Assembly (NCBI GenBank): GCA_910587645.1 | Contig: CAJUNA010000006.1 | Coordinates: 83,925 to 147,924, forward strand | DNA from: an uncultured Oscillospiraceae bacterium | GTDB lineage: Bacteria > Bacillota > Clostridia > Oscillospirales > Oscillospiraceae | Reading direction: 5' to 3' | Length of the DNA: 64,000 bases | In this document: piece after piece, positions 8,648-17,299 of the stretch | Layout: every line of letters begins with the position of its first letter | Position numbering within the stretch: position 1 is the stretch's first letter | Translations under genes and position numbers: made by a program | Notes under the pieces: generated by a model | What the model saw: only the letters and a program-made list of their open reading frames with translations | Database searches by the model: none | What the model was told of the DNA's origin: nothing

Positions 8648-8890
8648 ATGCAGGACATCTTTGAGCGTATGCAGCGGATCATTGCCGAGCAGTTCTCTGT
8701 GGAAGAGGACGAGATCACTATGGATACGTCCTTCGAGGAGGATTTGGGCGCCGATTCTGTTGACCTGGTTGAGCTGGTCATGAGTATGGAGGAGGCGTTT
8801 GATATTGGCGAGGTGCAGGAGGATGAACTGAGCACTCTGTCCACTGTGGGCGACTGCGTCAATTTCCTGACCAGCAAGCTGGACGGCTGA
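8648..8890 (+). CDS. acpP: Acyl carrier protein
   Basis: An 80-residue acidic carrier of fatty-acid intermediates. The 4'-phosphopantetheine attachment Ser is S37 in the motif GADSVDLVEL. Start ATG 8648 follows AAAGGAGGG; the longer upstream frame (from 8555) crosses the acpP promoter and is not coding. Located between plsX and rnc, as in Bacillus. High sequence-motif certainty. Confidence 0.96.
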   Translation: MQDIFERMQRIIAEQFSVEEDEITMDTSFEEDLGADSVDLVELVMSMEEAFDIGEVQEDELSTLSTVGDCVNFLTSKLDG

Positions 8891-8999
8891 GAAGGAGACG
8901 GCGGCGCCTTTCCGGCTGTGCGTACAGACGCTTGGAGGCCTCGCCGCAGGGGGGATTTCCCCAGGGGCGGGGCCTTTCCCTTGAAAGGAGGCGAAAGCT

Positions 9000-9665
9000 A
9001 TGGATTCTTTGGAAAATAAGCTGGGCTACCGGTTCCATAACCAGCAGCTTCTCAGTGAAGCCCTCAATCACAGCTCCTACGCCAACGAGCACCGGGGCAG
9101 CTTGGGCAGCAATGAGCGCCTGGAGTTTTTGGGCGACAGCGTGTTGGGGTTCGTATCGGCGGAATATTTGTTCCGGGGCCATCGGGACCTGCCGGAGGGC
9201 GATCTGACCCGGATGCGGGCGTCCCTGGTGTGCGAACAGAGCCTTTATGAGGTAGCCAAGGAATTGGACTTGGGCAGCTACCTGAAGCTGGGCCGGGGCG
9301 AGGAAGCCGGAGGAGGCCGGGAGCGGCAGTCCATCCTGGCGGACGCGGTGGAGGCGGTGTTCGCGGCGGTGTACCTGGACGGCGGCATTGAGCCGGTGCG
9401 GGAGCTGATTATCCGCATTTTGCTGAGCCAAGCGCCGGATAACCAGGAGCGGAAGGATTATAAGACTACCTTGCAGGAGGTAGTTCAGCGGCACAGCGGA
9501 CAAGTACTGACTTACCACATGGTGTCCCAAAGCGGGCCGGATCACAATAAGACCTTCCTCTTTGAGGTCCGCTTGAACGACCGTCCTATTGGCCAGGGCG
9601 AGGGCCGCAGTAAGAAGGAAGCTGAACAGGCCGCTGCTAAGGATGCGCTGAGCAGCATGAATTGA
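9000..9665 (+). CDS. rnc: Ribonuclease III
   Basis: Double-strand-specific endoribonuclease, 221 residues, which processes rRNA precursors and degrades structured or sense-antisense RNAs. Catalytic signature NERLEFLGDSVL near residues 39-50, second acidic patch ADAVEAVFAAVYLDGG, and a C-terminal double-stranded-RNA-binding domain (LQEVVQRHSGQ ... GEGRSKKEAEQAAAKDAL). RBS AAAGGAGGCG. In many Firmicutes smc and ftsY follow; here a strong terminator and a convergent ftsK gene follow instead. Confidence 0.96.
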   Translation: MDSLENKLGYRFHNQQLLSEALNHSSYANEHRGSLGSNERLEFLGDSVLGFVSAEYLFRGHRDLPEGDLTRMRASLVCEQSLYEVAKELDLGSYLKLGRGEEAGGGRERQSILADAVEAVFAAVYLDGGIEPVRELIIRILLSQAPDNQERKDYKTTLQEVVQRHSGQVLTYHMVSQSGPDHNKTFLFEVRLNDRPIGQGEGRSKKEAEQAAAKDALSSMN

Positions 9666-9666
9666 G

Positions 9667-9718
9667 AAAACGCTGGATCAATCCCCCCGATGCTTCGGGA
9701 GGACCGATCCAGCGTTTT
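9667..9718. terminator. Bidirectional terminator between rnc and ftsK
   Basis: AAAACGCTGGATC (9667-9679) pairs with GATCCAGCGTTTT (9706-9718), with an inner small hairpin. T-rich sequence follows on the plus strand, and the A-run serves the convergent ftsK transcript. Confidence 0.8.
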
Positions 9719-9719
9719 A

Positions 9720-9755
9720 TTCTTTTTCTTGAGAGAAAAAGAACCAAAAAGAACT
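9720..9755. repeat. A/T hairpin repeat (second copy of the 4.94-kb element)
   Basis: TTCTTTTTCT (9720-9729) and AGAAAAAGAA (9734-9743) form a 10-bp stem with a 4-nt loop, followed by CCAAAAAGAAC. The reverse complement of 4934-4969 aligns with it closely, so both look like copies of one dispersed element in opposite orientations. Confidence 0.5.
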
Positions 9756-9816
9756 TTCGCCTCGAGACTATGCGCCAAGGCTTTTGCCTGGTGACGGTAC
9801 TGCATGGCTTGCTGGG

Positions 9817-12453
9817 TTATTCTTCGTCCCAGGGGGCGTCTTCTGGGGGAGCGTCCGGCGGGGAGCTGCCCATTTTGATCTCCTGCCACTTGTCCTTGGT
9901 AATGAGGAGCTGGCGGGGCTTGGAGCCTTCGAAGGGGCCTACATAGCCCTTTTGCTCCATCTGGTCTACCAGCCGCGCGGCGCGGGAGTAGCCTAGCTTC
10001 AGGCGTCTTTGGAGCATGGACACCGATGCTTGCCCGGTTTCCAGAATGACCTCCACGGCAGCGGGGAGAAGCTCGTCCGTTCCCTCATCCTCCGCCGGAT
10101 CGCCGGCGGGGGAGGGCGCGCCGGATTTGCGCTCCTTTTCCTGGACGTTTTCTTCAATCTTCTGCATGACCTCATCGGAGTACTGGACTTCGCCGGTGGA
10201 TTTTACGAAACTGACCACCCGGTCGATCTCCTCCGGCGTGATGTAGCAGCCTTGGACCCGCAGGGGCTTGCTGCTGCCAATGGGGGCGTAGAGCATGTCG
10301 CCCCGGCCTACCAGCTTCTCCGCACCGGTGCTGTCCAGGATGATGCGGGAGTTGATGGCGTCCTTTACCGCGAAGGCTATGCGGCTGGGGATGTTGGCCT
10401 TCATCAGGCCGGTGATTACGTCCGCCCGGGGGCTTTGGGTGGCAATAACCAGGTGCATCCCGGCGGCACGGCCCATCTGGGCTACCCGGCAGATGGATTC
10501 TTCCACTTCCTTGGCCGCTTCCGTCATCAGGTCGGCCAATTCATCGATGACTACTACCACCGAGGGCATGTGGGGCACGTCCTCCCGCTGGGCGGCTAAG
10601 GCGTTGTATTCTTCCAGCTTCTTGACCCCAAGGCCGGAGAAGGTCTTGTAACGCTTGAGCATCTCATATACCGCCCACTGCAAGGCGCCTGCAGCCTTTT
10701 TTGGATCCGTGACCACGGGGATCAGCAGGTGGGGAATGCCATTGTAGGGCGCAAGCTCTACCATCTTGGGGTCTACCATGATGAAGCGCACGTCCTCCGG
10801 GCTGGATTTGTAGAGCAGGCTGATAATCAGGGAGTTGGTACAGACCGATTTGCCGGAGCCTGTGGTACCCGCGATCAGCAGGTGGGGCAGCTTGGCGATG
10901 TCGCCAACGATGTTCCGGTTATTGATGTCCCGGCCAATGGCAAAGGATACCTGGGACTTGTGGGCGGCAAAGGTATTGGATTCGATCACGTCCCGGATCA
11001 GCACCGGGCTGACGGCGCGGTTGGGGACTTCAATGCCTATCACGGAGCTTTTGTCCGGGATGGGCGAGATGCGTACGCCGCTTGCGCCCAAAGCCAGGGC
11101 GATGTCATCGGCCAGATTGGTCACTTTGCTGAGCTTTACGCCCTGGGCCAGGGTAAATTCATACTGGGTGATGGCGGGGCCGCGGATCACATCGCCGGGG
11201 GCCGCGTCTACGCCGAAGCTGCGCAAGGTGTCCCCGAGACGCTGGGAAGTGGAGCGCAGCTCTGCCCCGGCTTCGATGTAGTTGTCTTGCAGGTTTTCCT
11301 CCAGCAGCGTCACAGGCGGGAAGCCGTAGCTGTCGCCCCCGGCGGCCATGGTGCTGGCAATTTCCGCCGTGACTTGGGCGGTGGCTTCCTCCAGGGCTTC
11401 GGCGGCGTTTTTCTTTTTCCGGCGTTCCTCCGGGGCAGGCGCGGGGGGGGTGGGTTCCGGCTCCCGGGCAGGCTCCGGCGCGGGCTCTGGGATGGGTTCC
11501 AGCGCAGGGGCGGGGATTGGTTCCGGCTCCTGGATGGGCGGGCGCGTAACCTCCGGCTCTGGCGCAGGGCGGGAAATAGGGGCGGGTTCCGGCGCAGGCT
11601 CCGAAGGGAGCGGTTCCGCGCTGTGGGCGGTTAGGATGTCGGCAGGGGTAGGCTTCTCTTTCTCGCGGGGACGGAAGAAGCTCTTTTTCTCTTGGGGCGC
11701 GTCCAGGGCAGTGTCTGGAGGCGTAGGCGCGCTGCCTAAGGGCGTGCCGTCCAGGGGAATGTCAATGACGGGCCGGGAACGGGCAGGCTGCTGGGGCTTG
11801 GGCTTTTTCGCCGGTGCGGGGCGGCGGGGGGGCGGCTCGGGGTATTCCTCCTCGTCATAGTCCTCCCGTTCCCGCCACAGCTCTACCAGCATAGCGGGGG
11901 TTACCTGGGCCGCCACCATCAGCAGCGCCAGCAGCAATACCAAAAAGACGATCACTGATGCCGGTTTTCCAAGCACTGCCATAAAGCCGTGGGCGGTGCC
12001 GCCAGAGAGGACGCCGCCGGATTCCAGGGTGAAGCCCGTTTCCCACAGGGTGGGGAACAGTTTCGCCGCATCGGAGAGATCCAGCTTGCAGAAGAGCATG
12101 TGGCAGATGCCGCCGGTCAGGTAGGGCGTCAGCAGGGTGCAGGCTGTCCGCAGGGCTACAGGCCGTCCCCGGTGGGTCAGCAGCACCCATGCCGCCGCCG
12201 CCAGGGCTGGGACCATCAAGTAATAGCCTACGCCGAACAGGCCCTTGAAGAATCTGGGTATTAGCTCAATCAGCCATCCGTCTCCAGTGAAGTAGCTCAC
12301 CAGGACGATCAATGCCGCCAGCAGCAGGGCTACGCCCCCCACCTCCCGGCGGATGGGGCGCTTCGTATTTTTCGCGGCGGCGCGGGATTTGGGGGCTGAA
12401 CGGCTTGCGCCGCCCCGTGCGCCGGATGTGGTTTTCTTTCGTGTAGTCGCCAT
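9817..12453 (-). CDS. ftsK: FtsK/SpoIIIE-family DNA translocase
   Basis: An 878-residue membrane-anchored hexameric DNA pump that clears chromosomes from the division septum or moves the chromosome into the forespore. A basic N-terminus is followed by about four membrane helices (residues ~40-200), a long Pro/Glu/Ala-rich linker (~215-350), the alpha/beta motor with Walker A GTTGSGKS near residue 525, and the C-terminal gamma winged helix (MLQRRLKLGYSRAARLVDQMEQKG) that reads orienting DNA sites. Start ATG 12453 follows AAGAGGGAAAACC; 14 further codons upstream lack a ribosome site. Only one such gene is visible, so FtsK and SpoIIIE roles cannot be told apart. Confidence 0.95.
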   Translation of the reverse strand: MATTRKKTTSGARGGASRSAPKSRAAAKNTKRPIRREVGGVALLLAALIVLVSYFTGDGWLIELIPRFFKGLFGVGYYLMVPALAAAAWVLLTHRGRPVALRTACTLLTPYLTGGICHMLFCKLDLSDAAKLFPTLWETGFTLESGGVLSGGTAHGFMAVLGKPASVIVFLVLLLALLMVAAQVTPAMLVELWREREDYDEEEYPEPPPRRPAPAKKPKPQQPARSRPVIDIPLDGTPLGSAPTPPDTALDAPQEKKSFFRPREKEKPTPADILTAHSAEPLPSEPAPEPAPISRPAPEPEVTRPPIQEPEPIPAPALEPIPEPAPEPAREPEPTPPAPAPEERRKKKNAAEALEEATAQVTAEIASTMAAGGDSYGFPPVTLLEENLQDNYIEAGAELRSTSQRLGDTLRSFGVDAAPGDVIRGPAITQYEFTLAQGVKLSKVTNLADDIALALGASGVRISPIPDKSSVIGIEVPNRAVSPVLIRDVIESNTFAAHKSQVSFAIGRDINNRNIVGDIAKLPHLLIAGTTGSGKSVCTNSLIISLLYKSSPEDVRFIMVDPKMVELAPYNGIPHLLIPVVTDPKKAAGALQWAVYEMLKRYKTFSGLGVKKLEEYNALAAQREDVPHMPSVVVVIDELADLMTEAAKEVEESICRVAQMGRAAGMHLVIATQSPRADVITGLMKANIPSRIAFAVKDAINSRIILDSTGAEKLVGRGDMLYAPIGSSKPLRVQGCYITPEEIDRVVSFVKSTGEVQYSDEVMQKIEENVQEKERKSGAPSPAGDPAEDEGTDELLPAAVEVILETGQASVSMLQRRLKLGYSRAARLVDQMEQKGYVGPFEGSKPRQLLITKDKWQEIKMGSSPPDAPPEDAPWDEE

Positions 12454-12499
12454 GGTTTTCCCTCTTATTTCAAGTGTTTTGCAATAAGTATGCACCCGC

Positions 12500-13372
12500 T
12501 CAGGCTGCGGGGTTCAGCCAGGGCAGCATGTTCAGTGCCTTCAGGACGCTCAGCACAACGGTGATCACACCCGCTGCCCAGCAGTAGTAGGAAAACGCGC
12601 CAAACCTGCCCTTGTCCGCCACCATCCGCACCAGACGGATGGACAGATAGCCGCTGGCCGCCGCCGCCGCTACGCCCAGGATGTAGCCGGGAATCAGGGT
12701 GGCGTCAATGCCGCCCGCTTCCGCCACATCCTTGATTTGCAGGATGTTGGCCCCCAGTACGGCAGGGATGGACAGCAGGAAGGCAAACCGTACCGCGAAC
12801 CGCCGCTCAAAGCCCCGGAAGCAGCCCATGCAGATGGTCATGCCCGACCGGGAAATGCCGGGGCAGGTGGCGACCGCCTGGCCTACGCCTACCAGGAGGA
12901 CATCGGCCATGGTGGCGGTGCGCTCGTTCTTCCGGCCCTTCCGCACGCGGTCGCAGAAATGCAACAGGAGGCCTGTTACCAGCAGCGCGCCGCCGACAAA
13001 AAAGGTATTGCTGTACAAGCCCTCCACCACATCCGTGATGGGCAGGATCAGGAACAGGGGCAGCGTCCCAACCACGATCAGAAGGATCAGCCGCCGGGCG
13101 GAGGGGATGCGCTTGGAGCCGCCGCCGCTGGCGATGTCAGCAATCAGGCGGAAAAATTCCAGGATCATCTCTTTGATGTCAGACCAGTAGGCGATGAATA
13201 CTGCCGCCAGGGTGCCCAGGTGCAGCAGCACGTCGAAAAACACATCGTCTGCGCCCTCCATGCCGAAACCCAGCAGGTTTTGGGCGATGGAGAGATGTCC
13301 GGAACTGGAAATGGGCAGAAATTCTGCCACGCCCTGGATGATCCCAAGGATCAGTGCGTTTAATATGGTCAC
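12500..13372 (-). CDS. uppP: Undecaprenyl-diphosphatase UppP (BacA)
   Basis: A 290-residue polytopic membrane enzyme that dephosphorylates undecaprenyl pyrophosphate to recycle the cell-wall lipid carrier; it also confers bacitracin tolerance. Hallmarks: ALILGIIQGVAEFLPISSSGHL at the N-terminus (EFLPISSSGH active-site motif) and PGISRSGMTI in the middle. The start is a GTG at 13372 with GAGGAGGC six bases upstream. The open frame continues to 13639 but overlaps the 3' end of the upstream M23 gene and a terminator, so the longer form is rejected. It has its own promoter. Confidence 0.95.
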   Translation of the reverse strand: MTILNALILGIIQGVAEFLPISSSGHLSIAQNLLGFGMEGADDVFFDVLLHLGTLAAVFIAYWSDIKEMILEFFRLIADIASGGGSKRIPSARRLILLIVVGTLPLFLILPITDVVEGLYSNTFFVGGALLVTGLLLHFCDRVRKGRKNERTATMADVLLVGVGQAVATCPGISRSGMTICMGCFRGFERRFAVRFAFLLSIPAVLGANILQIKDVAEAGGIDATLIPGYILGVAAAAASGYLSIRLVRMVADKGRFGAFSYYCWAAGVITVVLSVLKALNMLPWLNPAA

Positions 13373-13403
13373 GGTGAAGCCTCCTCTAACAATATCTCCC
13401 ATT

Positions 13404-13432
13404 ATGATAGCACAACTGTTTGCGATTTTCCA
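13404..13432 (-). promoter_or_regulatory. Likely sigma-A promoter of uppP
   Basis: On the minus strand TGGAAA (13432-13427), 17-bp spacer and TATCAT (13409-13404), about 32 bp before the GTG start. Confidence 0.5.
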
Positions 13433-13472
13433 CAGTTTTTTGCCGTGGATTTCCTTTTTCTGATTGGTGCGG

Positions 13473-13522
13473 AAAACCGCGCCCCCTTGCCGGTGAACCG
13501 GCAGGCGGGGGCGCGGCGGTTT
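13473..13522 (-). terminator. Terminator after the M23 hydrolase gene
   Basis: GC-rich inverted repeat (AACCGCGCCCC ... GGGGCGCGGCGGTT) with an inner TGCCGG/CCGGCA stem and a GAA-type loop, ending in TTTT on the minus strand, directly after the stop codon. Confidence 0.75.
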
Positions 13523-14723
13523 ACCACCCTTTGATGTAATTGGGCAGGTAGTCCAGCGGATTGACCCGGACGCCGCCCTCGGTGATCTCATAGTGCAGGT
13601 GGGCCCCCCGGCTGATGCCGGTATTGCCGGTAATGCCAATGACCTGGCCCTGGGTCACGACATCGCCCTCTTTCACCGCACGGCTGGACATGTGGGCATA
13701 CAGGGTGGTGTTGCCCGGGCCGTGGCTGATGACCACGTAGTTGCCGTAAGAGCTGGAAAGCTTGGAGGTGATCACCACCCCGGCTTTCGTTGCCAGCACG
13801 CTGGTGGTGTAGCCTACGCCGCCGATGTCCACTCCCTTATGGTTGGTGGACGCGCCGGGGATGCCCGTGTTGCGCCCGCCCATGGGGGAGGTGATGCGCC
13901 GGCTTACCGTTTCCGGCCATATGTAGCCGCCCTTGGTGGCCGTCATGGCCATCTGCCGGGCCAGCTCGTTGGATTTCTCTACGATCTCCTTCTGGATGCG
14001 GTCCCGCTCGGCGTTCAGTTCGTCAAGCTGCTCCTGATATTCGTCTACGTTGGCCTGGATTTCCTCCACCAACGCGGCGGCCTCGTCACGCTGCTCTTTT
14101 AGTTCGGCCTTTTTGACCTCCAGTTCCGCCTTGGCTTCCTCAGACTGGGCCATCAGATCCTCCTGCTCGTCCTGCTTTTGCTGGATCGCCGCCCGGAGCT
14201 GGCGGAGAGTGCTCAGTACGTTCTGGTCGTAATTCATGACCTCCTGCACATCGGAGAGACGGCTAAGAAGGTCGGAAAAGCTGTCCGCCTTGAACAGCAC
14301 CGCCCAATAGGACGTGGTGCCCGCTTCCTCCATCACCCTGGCCCGCTCACAGAAGGTGGCGTACTGGATCTCCTCCTGTTTCCGGTTTTCCGCAAGCTCA
14401 TAGGCTGTCTGGGCCAGAAGGGCTTCGTAGCCGGAGATCTGTTTTTCTGTATTGGCGATTTGCTGTTCCGTCAGGGAAATCTGCTGGTCTAACAGCAGCT
14501 TGCGGTTGATGGCACTGGCCCGCTGGTTTTTTAAGTCTGCCAGTTGGCTTTTCAGGTCGTTGCTCTGGCTGCTCAGCTCCTTGGCATCGTTTTTCAAGCT
14601 GTCGATCTGATCCTGGGTTACCGCTTGGGCCACAGGGACTAGGCCCTCCGCTGGCACCAGCGCAAACACCATTAGAAGCGCCAGGGCTAAGACGAATATC
14701 CTCCGCCGAATTTTCATTTGCAT
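13521..14723 (-). CDS. Secreted murein hydrolase activator/endopeptidase, coiled-coil plus M23 domain
   Basis: A 400-residue exported protein of the EnvC/NlpD-like class. An N-terminal signal peptide (KIRRRIFVLALALLMVFAL, cleavage near VAQA) is followed by a long coiled coil (residues ~35-255, rich in Q, E, L and K) and a C-terminal M23 peptidase domain. The zinc ligands HKGVDIG (HxxxD) and HLHYE (HxH) are both present, so the domain looks catalytically competent. It probably cleaves or activates cleavage of peptidoglycan cross-links during division. GGAGG stands 4 nt before ATG 14723 and 10 nt before a second ATG at 14717; either could be used. Preceded by an extended -10 promoter. Confidence 0.92.
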   Translation of the reverse strand: MQMKIRRRIFVLALALLMVFALVPAEGLVPVAQAVTQDQIDSLKNDAKELSSQSNDLKSQLADLKNQRASAINRKLLLDQQISLTEQQIANTEKQISGYEALLAQTAYELAENRKQEEIQYATFCERARVMEEAGTTSYWAVLFKADSFSDLLSRLSDVQEVMNYDQNVLSTLRQLRAAIQQKQDEQEDLMAQSEEAKAELEVKKAELKEQRDEAAALVEEIQANVDEYQEQLDELNAERDRIQKEIVEKSNELARQMAMTATKGGYIWPETVSRRITSPMGGRNTGIPGASTNHKGVDIGGVGYTTSVLATKAGVVITSKLSSSYGNYVVISHGPGNTTLYAHMSSRAVKEGDVVTQGQVIGITGNTGISRGAHLHYEITEGGVRVNPLDYLPNYIKGW

Positions 14724-14794
14724 GTTACCTCCAACGCCCCGGAAATCCGGCGGCAAGCTCTTTGATAAACCGCGCCCCAAAAGACGCCGTTGGC

Positions 14795-14803
14795 ATTATA
14801 CCA
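14795..14803 (-). promoter_or_regulatory. Extended -10 promoter of the M23 hydrolase gene
   Basis: Minus-strand TGGTATAAT (TGn plus perfect TATAAT) with no good -35, about 70 bp before the start codon. Confidence 0.5.
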
Positions 14804-14891
14804 TAGCCGATGGAAAAAATCCACCGTTTTTTGCGGGGATTGGAAGAGGAAACGGAGGATGGGACGCCACCTTAACAAAATTTTAACTAAA

Positions 14892-14947
14892 TTGATGGCG
14901 AATTGATACAAATTTGATACAACTTCCTACAAAAAAAGCAGTATGAT
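14892..14947 (+). promoter_or_regulatory. Triple 11-bp direct-repeat operator and promoter of the two-component genes
   Basis: TTGAT recurs at 14892, 14903 and 14914 (11-bp period); the last two copies are identical for nine bases (TTGATACAA). A -10 TATGAT lies at 14942-14947, and the -35 position (about 14919) has no consensus and falls inside the repeats. This is the usual layout for activation by an OmpR/PhoB-type regulator, here possibly autoregulation. Confidence 0.6.
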
Positions 14948-15023
14948 GGAACTGTCTTTGCCCTGCCTGCGTCTAGATAGGTGATGGAGCAAAAATAGAG
15001 TGCCAAAGGCGCGGGAGGCCGGT

Positions 15024-15731
15024 ATGAGCGAGAAAGATAAAATCTTGATTGTGGACGATGACCAGGAGATCAGGGAGGTGCTGCGTATCCTCCTGACAGG
15101 GGAGCAGTTCCAGGTGGCGGAAGCCGCCGGAGGGGAGGAAGCCCTGCAATATTTGGAGGGACATCCGGGCGAAGTGGATTTGGTGATCCTGGATGTGATG
15201 ATGGAAGGGGTTTCCGGCTACCATGTGTGCGTCCAGCTCCGGGAGAAATGGAATGTGCCCGTCCTTTTTCTTACCGCCAAAAGCCGGGAATCAGACCTGA
15301 CTATGGGCTACTCCAGCGGCGGGGACGACTATCTGGTCAAACCCTTCTCCTATCCCGAGCTGTTGGCCCGGGTGAAGGGGCTGCTGCGCCGCTACCAGGT
15401 CTACCGGGGCAAGCCGGACGCTGTCCGGGAGGAAGCGGAGTGGTGCGGCCTGCGGGTAGGGCTGGAAAGCAACATGGTCTGGCGCAATGACCGGGAAATC
15501 GACCTCACCGACACCGAATGGCGCATCCTGCGGCTGTTGGTCCAGAACAAGGGGAAGATATTCTCCATGGAAAACCTCTATGAAAGCGTCTGGGGAGAGA
15601 CATACTTCCCCTCTTCCGCCAACACCGTCATGGTCCACATCCGCCGCCTGCGGGAAAAGCTGGAGGCCGATCCGCGCCATCCGGAGTACATCAAAACCGT
15701 GTGGGGAAAGGGGTACCGCCTTGGAAAGTAA
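15024..15731 (+). CDS. OmpR/PhoB-family response regulator
   Basis: A 235-residue cytoplasmic transcription factor. Receiver domain (residues 5-120) with acidic pocket DDD at 11-13, phosphoacceptor D57 in VILDVMM, conserved T/A and K positions in FLTAKS and YLVKPFSYPE. C-terminal winged helix (residues ~140-233; DLTDTEWRILRLL ... VMVHIRRLREKLE ... IKTVWGKGYRL). GGGAGG precedes ATG 15024; an in-frame ATG at 15000 has a weaker site. The next gene, the sensor kinase, starts inside its 3' end. Target genes probably include its own operon and the lipoprotein gene downstream. Confidence 0.94.
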   Translation: MSEKDKILIVDDDQEIREVLRILLTGEQFQVAEAAGGEEALQYLEGHPGEVDLVILDVMMEGVSGYHVCVQLREKWNVPVLFLTAKSRESDLTMGYSSGGDDYLVKPFSYPELLARVKGLLRRYQVYRGKPDAVREEAEWCGLRVGLESNMVWRNDREIDLTDTEWRILRLLVQNKGKIFSMENLYESVWGETYFPSSANTVMVHIRRLREKLEADPRHPEYIKTVWGKGYRLGK

Positions 15732-17091
15732 ACGCCGGTTTTCCCGCCTGGGGGCCAAGTTAGCTGGGGTGTCGGTGCTGGGGCTGGCGCTGGCTTTTGC
15801 CATATTCTATACGGTGGAGTCCATTGTGCTGCCCTGGCTGCTCTATGACGAACGCTTCGCGCCGGTCTGGAAAGCCCGGGCGGACGCAGTAGCAGCAGCG
15901 TATCAGTCCTACGTCACAGAACACAACCTTGACCTCCGGCAGGCCAGCAACTATTTGGAATCCCTTATGCCGGATATGTATGCGACCGCCTTTATTACGG
16001 CAGTCCACAGTACGTCCTCTTACGAGACGAAGGAGGAGAGATTCTCCCCCGTTGGGGCTTATGGCTACACCTATGAAGCGGAAGATCAGATTTATACGAT
16101 TATTTCAAAGTCCGGCTTCGATGTCTCCGCCGCATCTCTGCGGTTGATCAAATGCGCCGACGGCGACTTGTATCTCGCCGATGCGGCGGGCATCCTGCAA
16201 GTCCGCAGCACCATCCTTGCCGGAGGGCTGCTGCTGGCGCTGGCGGGGTTCTGCGCGGTTATGATTCCCTGCATCGTCCGGCTGGTCCGGCGGATCGGCG
16301 CGCTGTCGCGGGAAACCGGGGTCCTGATGGCTGGGAACCTGGATCACGCTATCCATATCCGGGGCAGGGACGAGCTGAGCGGCCTGGGGGAGGACATCGA
16401 ACGGCTGCGCCAGTCCGTCAACGCCCGCCTGGAAGGCGAACGGGAGGCGGTGGGAGCTAACAGCCGTCTCATTACTTCCCTGTCCCACGACCTGCGTACG
16501 CCGCTGACTAAGCTGACGGGATACCTGGACATCCTGGCCTATAGGAAGTACCAGTCCCAGGAGGAGCATGACGGCTTCCTTCGTCTCGCATCGGAGAAGG
16601 CCGCCCAAATCAAAACCCTCACCGACCAGCTTTTCGCCAGCGCCCAGGTGGACGCCCCCGAGGCCGCCCTGGAACTGCCGCCGGAAAGGGTGGACGGCGC
16701 GGCTTTGCTGGGGCAGCTTTTGGCGGAGGAGTGCGATGGCCTGTGCCGGGAGGGATTCAACGCCCAGCCTCCGGTGTTCCGGCAGCAGTTTGCCCTCTAC
16801 CTGCGCACGGCGGACGCGGTGAGGGTGTTTGATAATCTGTTCTCCAATCTGAAAAAATACGCCGACCCGGCTTTTCCTGTGAAAATCCGGGCCAGGGATA
16901 AGGGGGAGACGGTAGTGCTGCGGTTTGAAAACCATGTGTGCCCTGCGCCGGACCGGACCGACAGCCACGGGTTGGGCGTTCCCACTATGCGGGAGCTGAT
17001 GTCCCGATCCGGCGGGACGCTGGAAACGTCTGAGGAAAAGGGGATATATACCAGCACCCTGACCTTCCGAAAGCACTGGGAGCCGCGCTGA
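15721..17091 (+). CDS. Membrane sensor histidine kinase, TTG start
   Basis: A 456-residue partner of the response regulator. Two membrane helices (residues ~15-40 and ~160-185) bracket an extracytoplasmic sensing domain of about 120 residues; a HAMP linker, HisKA dimerisation helix (SLSHDLRTPLTKL, phosphorylated His about H256) and HATPase_c domain (N-box FDNLFSNLKKYA, then HGLGVPTMRELM) follow. The frame has no usable ATG. TTG 15721 is chosen because AAAGGGG lies eight bases upstream and it overlaps the regulator stop by 11 bp, so translation is coupled. The stop codon lies in the loop of a perfect 15-bp hairpin. The sensed signal is not readable from sequence. Confidence 0.92.
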   Translation: MESKRRFSRLGAKLAGVSVLGLALAFAIFYTVESIVLPWLLYDERFAPVWKARADAVAAAYQSYVTEHNLDLRQASNYLESLMPDMYATAFITAVHSTSSYETKEERFSPVGAYGYTYEAEDQIYTIISKSGFDVSAASLRLIKCADGDLYLADAAGILQVRSTILAGGLLLALAGFCAVMIPCIVRLVRRIGALSRETGVLMAGNLDHAIHIRGRDELSGLGEDIERLRQSVNARLEGEREAVGANSRLITSLSHDLRTPLTKLTGYLDILAYRKYQSQEEHDGFLRLASEKAAQIKTLTDQLFASAQVDAPEAALELPPERVDGAALLGQLLAEECDGLCREGFNAQPPVFRQQFALYLRTADAVRVFDNLFSNLKKYADPAFPVKIRARDKGETVVLRFENHVCPAPDRTDSHGLGVPTMRELMSRSGGTLETSEEKGIYTSTLTFRKHWEPR

Positions 17092-17299
17092 GCGGCTCCC
17101 AGTGCTGCGCGTCAAAAAAGATGCAAAGCATCTTTTTTGAGGAAAAGGATCGGGCCGAGTGCGGCCCGCAAAGTACTTTTTCGAGGTACACGCCCCCGAA
17201 AAAGTGATGAAACTTTATTCACGCCTTCGGCGTGAACTCCTGCGGAGAGCTTTTTTTGATAGTCTGCACTGGGAGCCGCGTTGAGTGGCTCCCAGTGCT
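17072..17299 (+). repeat. Duplicated terminator hairpin flanking a hairpin-rich spacer
   Basis: A 34-nt sequence occurs twice as a direct repeat with two differences: 17073-17106 and 17266-17299. Each copy folds into a strong stem of 14-15 bp with a five-base loop. Between them are further inverted repeats, among them TCAAAAAAGATGC/GCATCTTTTTTGA and ACGCC/GGCGT. The second copy is followed by TTTCTT. The first copy encloses the kinase stop codon. This fills most of the non-coding gap before the lipoprotein gene. Confidence 0.7.

Noticed and set aside
13373..13639. 89-codon N-terminal extension of uppP
   Set aside because: It overlaps the M23 gene and its terminator. A GTG at 13372 has an ideal ribosome site and matches family length.
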